This document shows, piece by piece, positions 61,657 to 64,000 of a stretch of DNA of 64,000 nucleotides. The stretch covers positions 2,046,001 to 2,110,000 of the forward strand of contig OZ241856.1 of NCBI GenBank assembly GCA_965202845.1, in the 5' to 3' direction. The notes beneath the pieces were generated by a model, which had not been told where the DNA came from, did no database searches, and worked only from the letters and a program-made list of their open reading frames with translations. Positions within the stretch are counted from its first letter, which is position 1. Every line of letters starts with the position of its first letter. Both the position numbers and the translations under genes were made by a program. This DNA is from CBDATA01 sp965202845. GTDB lineage: Bacteria > Acidobacteriota > Vicinamibacteria > Marinacidobacterales > Marinacidobacteraceae.

Positions 61657-61994
61657 TGCGACCGGAAATCAGCGACGCGATGATCGGGGAGATGGTGGAC
61701 GTCCTGGCGAAGGCGGCCGACCCGGACCAGATCATCCTCTTCGGCTCCCGGGGGCGCGGCGAAGCCCGGGACAACTCGGATGTGGATCTGATCGTGGTGG
61801 AATCGGAGCCCTTCGGCCCCGGCCGGGATCGAGTTCAGGAGATGGCGCGGCTCTACAAGGCGCTCTCCCGCTTCCCGGTTCCGATCGACCTCCTCGTCTA
61901 CTCGCAGAAGGACGTGGAGTACTGGCGCGACTCGCTGAACCACGTCCTGGCGCGGGCGCTCCGGGAAGGCAGGGTGCTTTATGAGCGACCGTAA
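61656..61994 (+). CDS. MNT-type nucleotidyltransferase domain protein
   Basis: 112 residues. The nucleotidyltransferase motif IILFGSRGRGEARDNSDVDL followed by IVVES is complete with GS and two Asp. The remaining part, IDLLVYSQKDVEYWRDSLNH, is typical of MNT partners. It overlaps the decarboxylase stop by one base and the HEPN gene by 14 bp. MNT/HEPN pairs are TA modules in which MNT usually adenylylates HEPN. Confidence 0.88.
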   Translation: MRPEISDAMIGEMVDVLAKAADPDQIILFGSRGRGEARDNSDVDLIVVESEPFGPGRDRVQEMARLYKALSRFPVPIDLLVYSQKDVEYWRDSLNHVLARALREGRVLYERP

Positions 61995-62362
61995 ATGTGC
62001 GGAAGCGATGCTGCGGGCGGCGGAACGGTCGCTCGCCACCCTGCGGGTCATCAGCCACGGGGCGCCTGAGGAACCCTTCGGCTTCCACGTCCAGCAGGCC
62101 GCCGAGAAGGGCTTGAAGGCGTGGATCGCCATCCGGGGGGATGGTCTACCCGCTGACCCACAGCATCGACAGATTGCTGGAGCTCCTCCCGGCGGAGGAG
62201 ACCACGCCATTCGCCCCCCTGGAAGACTTCACTCCCTACGCGGTGACCTTCCGCTACGAGAGCGTCGATCCGGAGGCGGCCCCAATCGACCGGGAGGGCA
62301 GGATCGCCCTCCTCGAGTCGCTGCTGGAGCGCGTGCGACGGGCAATCGGCGCGAACGAGTAG
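61981..62362 (+). pseudogene. HEPN domain protein, frameshifted in a G run
   Basis: The first frame reads MSDRKCAEAMLRAAERSLAT, then FGFHVQQAAEKGLKAWIAIR, a HEPN helix pair; the second frame resumes VYPLTHSIDRLLELLP and ends RIALLESLLERVRRAIGANE. The break is at a six-G run at 62135-62140. With five G the frame is continuous, giving 126 residues. The TH (THSID) is near the usual HEPN catalytic His region. It is the partner of the MNT gene. A read-length error of the run is plausible. Confidence 0.78.
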
Positions 62363-62374
62363 GATTCCGGCTTC

Positions 62375-62746
62375 GGTTCGAGTCGTCCAGACGGTCGCCG
62401 GCCCGTTTCGCGCGGGCGGGAGGAAAGTCCGAACTCCGCAAGGCGATGCGCTGGGTAACGCCCAGTCCGGGTGACCGGAAGGAAAGTGCCACAGAAAACA
62501 AACCGCCTCTCCCCCCGGGGAGCGGCAAGGGTGAAAAGGTGCGGTAAGAGCGCACCGCCCGGGCAGTGATGTCCGGGGCACGGCAAACCCCGCATGGAGC
62601 AAGACCAAATAGGGAAGCGTCCGAGGGCCGCCTGTCCGAGCTTCCGGGTAGGTCGCTGCCGACCCGGCGAGCAATCTCCGGGCTAGATACATGACCGTCG
62701 CTCCCGCACGGGAGAACAGAATTCGGCTTACGGGCGGCTCGAGCCA
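62375..62746 (+). ncRNA. rnpB: RNase P RNA, class A
   Basis: About 372 nt. The 5' part has the P4-side gaggaaagtccgaactcc, then agggtgaaaaggtgcggtaa, ggagcaagaccaaataggga, and 3' acagaattcggcttacgggc, which are the universally conserved blocks. The ends 62375-62388 and 62731-62744 pair as P1. It is the RNA catalytic part of RNase P that matures tRNA 5' ends. It starts 12 bp after the HEPN gene stop. End points are good to a few bases. Confidence 0.95.
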
Positions 62747-62761
62747 CTCCCCGGCGACCGG

Positions 62762-63706
62762 GTGATCCTGGTCACCGGCGGCGCCGGGTTCATCGGATCG
62801 GCGCTGGTCGCCCGTCTGGTCCGGGAGGGACGGCGGGTCCGGGTTCTGGACGACTTCTCCACCGGAACGGCGCGGCGCCCGGACGTCGAAGTGGTGGAGG
62901 GGGATGCAGCCTGCCGGGACACGGTTCGGGACGCGATGCGGGGCGTGTCCGAAGTCGTCCATCTGGCGGCGCTGGCCTCGGTTCCCCGTGCCGAGGCCGA
63001 ACCGCTGCTCGCCGCCCGCTCGAACATCGCCGGAACCCTGGCGACGCTCGAGGCGGCGCGCCGGGAAGGGGTCGCGGCGCTGGTGTACGCCTCGTCGTGC
63101 TCGGTCTACGGCGATTTCGGCGACGGCCCGATTCCGGAGGACGCGCCGCTCCGGCCGGAATCGGTCTACGCGGCGACCAAGCTGGCCGGGGAGCGGCACG
63201 CGCTGCTCCACCATCGCACCGGCGGCCCGCCCGCCATCGCGCTCCGCTTCTTCAACGTGTACGGCCCCGGACAGCCCGCCGCATCCTCCTATTCGGGCGT
63301 TCTGGCGCGCTTCGCCGCAGTCGCGGGCGCCGGCGACGGCCGCCCGGAAGTGCACGGCGACGGCGGGCAGACCCGGGACTTCGTCTTCGTCGAGGATGTG
63401 GTGGACGCCATCCGGCTGGGACTGCGCCGCGCCTCCTCGGAGGCCGCCGGCGGCCAGGCGTTCAACATCGGAACCGGAACCGCGGCGTCGGTGCTCGACC
63501 TCTGGCGACGGGTCGCGGCCGCTTCCGGCTGCCGGGCCGAACCGACCTTCGGCCCCCTGCGCCCCGGCGACGTTCGCCACGCCCGCGCCGACACCGGAAA
63601 GGCGAGACGGCTGCTTGGCTTTCAGGCGCGCACCGGACTGGACCAGGGCATCGCCGCCCTTCTGGGTGCGGGAAGCGCCGAGTCTGCTACCATCCCCTGC
63701 CCATGA
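62762..63706 (+). CDS. NAD-dependent epimerase/dehydratase (NDP-sugar epimerase)
   Basis: 314 residues. NAD motif ILVTGGAGFIGSALVARLVR, then SSCSVYGDFG, the catalytic YAATK pair in SVYAATKLAGERHALLH, RFFNVYGPGQ, and DFVFVEDVVDAIRLGL; all fit extended SDR UDP-glucose 4-epimerase-like enzymes. GTG start at 62762, 16 bp after rnpB. The stop overlaps the next start (ATGA). Confidence 0.9.
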   Translation: MILVTGGAGFIGSALVARLVREGRRVRVLDDFSTGTARRPDVEVVEGDAACRDTVRDAMRGVSEVVHLAALASVPRAEAEPLLAARSNIAGTLATLEAARREGVAALVYASSCSVYGDFGDGPIPEDAPLRPESVYAATKLAGERHALLHHRTGGPPAIALRFFNVYGPGQPAASSYSGVLARFAAVAGAGDGRPEVHGDGGQTRDFVFVEDVVDAIRLGLRRASSEAAGGQAFNIGTGTAASVLDLWRRVAAASGCRAEPTFGPLRPGDVRHARADTGKARRLLGFQARTGLDQGIAALLGAGSAESATIPCP

Positions 63707-64000
63707 CCGTTCTCTCCGGCGAAAGGCGGGCTGTGGGCGCGGCGATCGTCTGCTCGCTGTCGCTTGCGGGATACGCGGCGCTGCTCCTGGTTTCCCTGAA
63801 CCGGTGGCCGATCCCGGACATGGAGATCCGAAGCCCCGAACCGCCGTCCCCGGTTTCCCCCGGGCCTCCCGCGCCGGTGGCGAGCATCGACTCGGTTCCC
63901 GACCGGCTGCTGCGGGGCGACGGGCTGGGCGGCGTCCTGCGCCGGAACGGGTTTCCGTCGACCGAGGTCGTCCGGACGTTCGACTCGGTGCTCGACCTGC
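63703..64000 (+). CDS. Membrane-anchored protein, 3' truncated by window
   Basis: 99 codons visible. One N-terminal membrane segment (AAIVCSLSLAGYAALLLVSL), a Pro-rich linker (PEPPSPVSPGPPAPV), then DRLLRGDGLGGVLRRNGFPS, which looks like the LysM-like/OapA domain before M23 peptidase domains. If so, the full protein is a cell-wall endopeptidase. That is inference because the catalytic part is outside the window. Confidence 0.7.
   Translation, partial: MTVLSGERRAVGAAIVCSLSLAGYAALLLVSLNRWPIPDMEIRSPEPPSPVSPGPPAPVASIDSVPDRLLRGDGLGGVLRRNGFPSTEVVRTFDSVLDL

Noticed and set aside
62450..62600. Short coding frames in the RNase P region
   Set aside because: The region contains the conserved RNase P RNA blocks and P1 pairing; the frames are chance.
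1..64000. CRISPR array, rRNA or tRNA genes
   Set aside because: No regularly spaced repeats and no recognisable rRNA or tRNA sequence were seen by eye; a covariance-model scan was not possible.

Overview
The window looks like a chromosomal segment of an uncultured, very GC-rich Gram-negative bacterium. The best guess is Acidobacteriota (for example the Thermoanaerobaculia side of the phylum). This is inferred from the mix of an Oar-like TonB-dependent receptor with an N-terminal carboxypeptidase-regulatory domain, a CRTAC1/FG-GAP protein, a secreted PQQ-propeller protein, DUF1028, secreted TPR proteins, many Tat or lipoprotein signals and a lysine 6-aminotransferase. No rRNA or tRNA gene was seen, so taxonomy stays inferential. 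Genes are tightly packed, with many ATGA/GTGA-type overlaps and convergent tail overlaps.

Layout. 0-4.5 kb: a molybdenum hydroxylase cluster (cut by the window start) with its FAD subunit, a small Cys-rich protein, a DUF1326 protein, a secreted unknown and a MobA-like nucleotidyltransferase. 4.5-6.3 kb: an ATPase plus a Toprim-like partner, a candidate defence pair. 6.3-15.5 kb: maf, a broken CTP-dependent lipid-kinase-like gene, DUF1028, PQQ propeller, lysine 6-aminotransferase, TPR protein, YugP-like zinc protease, and a corrinoid/iron-type ABC binding protein and permease with no ATPase beside them. 15.6-27.1 kb: an accessory (probable defence) island. It has an intact three-gene operon (HEPN-like small protein, a KGGMGR-type deviant P-loop ATPase, and a GMRGAGKT P-loop protein), then a DUF262/HNH (GmrSD-like) nuclease gene shattered by four insertion sequences, and a divergent coiled-coil protein. 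Removing two ISL3-type and two IS5-type elements with one copy of each target duplication rebuilds a continuous 597-residue nuclease, so the ancestral gene can be read exactly.

27-46 kb is ordinary chromosome: an M20-type amidohydrolase, cupin, FAH-family lipoprotein, matrixin protease, CRTAC1 protein, TPR protein, Oar-like receptor with terminator, FAD oxidase, Tat-exported HD-like protein, APC permease, RidA, DinB, MFS transporter and an alpha/beta-hydrolase-like lipoprotein lacking the expected nucleophile. 46-48.8 kb: a coiled-coil membrane protein, an AbiEi/AbiEii toxin-antitoxin pair with a palindromic promoter, and a frameshifted conserved unknown. 48.8-53.2 kb: TPR protein, two Tat-exported proteins (a phosphatase/sulfatase-fold one and a zinc ribbon), Nudix hydrolase and an AIM24-like protein. 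53.3-61.7 kb: glycerate kinase, a HemN-like radical SAM protein, a halogenase-like flavoprotein, two sodium:solute symporters flanking a tiny membrane protein, and a PLP decarboxylase, all on one strand and mostly overlapping. 61.7-64 kb: an MNT/HEPN pair (HEPN frame broken), the RNase P RNA gene, an NDP-sugar epimerase and the start of a membrane-anchored protein cut by the window end.

Three genes carry single-base frameshifts in homopolymer runs, each restoring an in-frame length when corrected. That suggests read errors rather than three independent decays.
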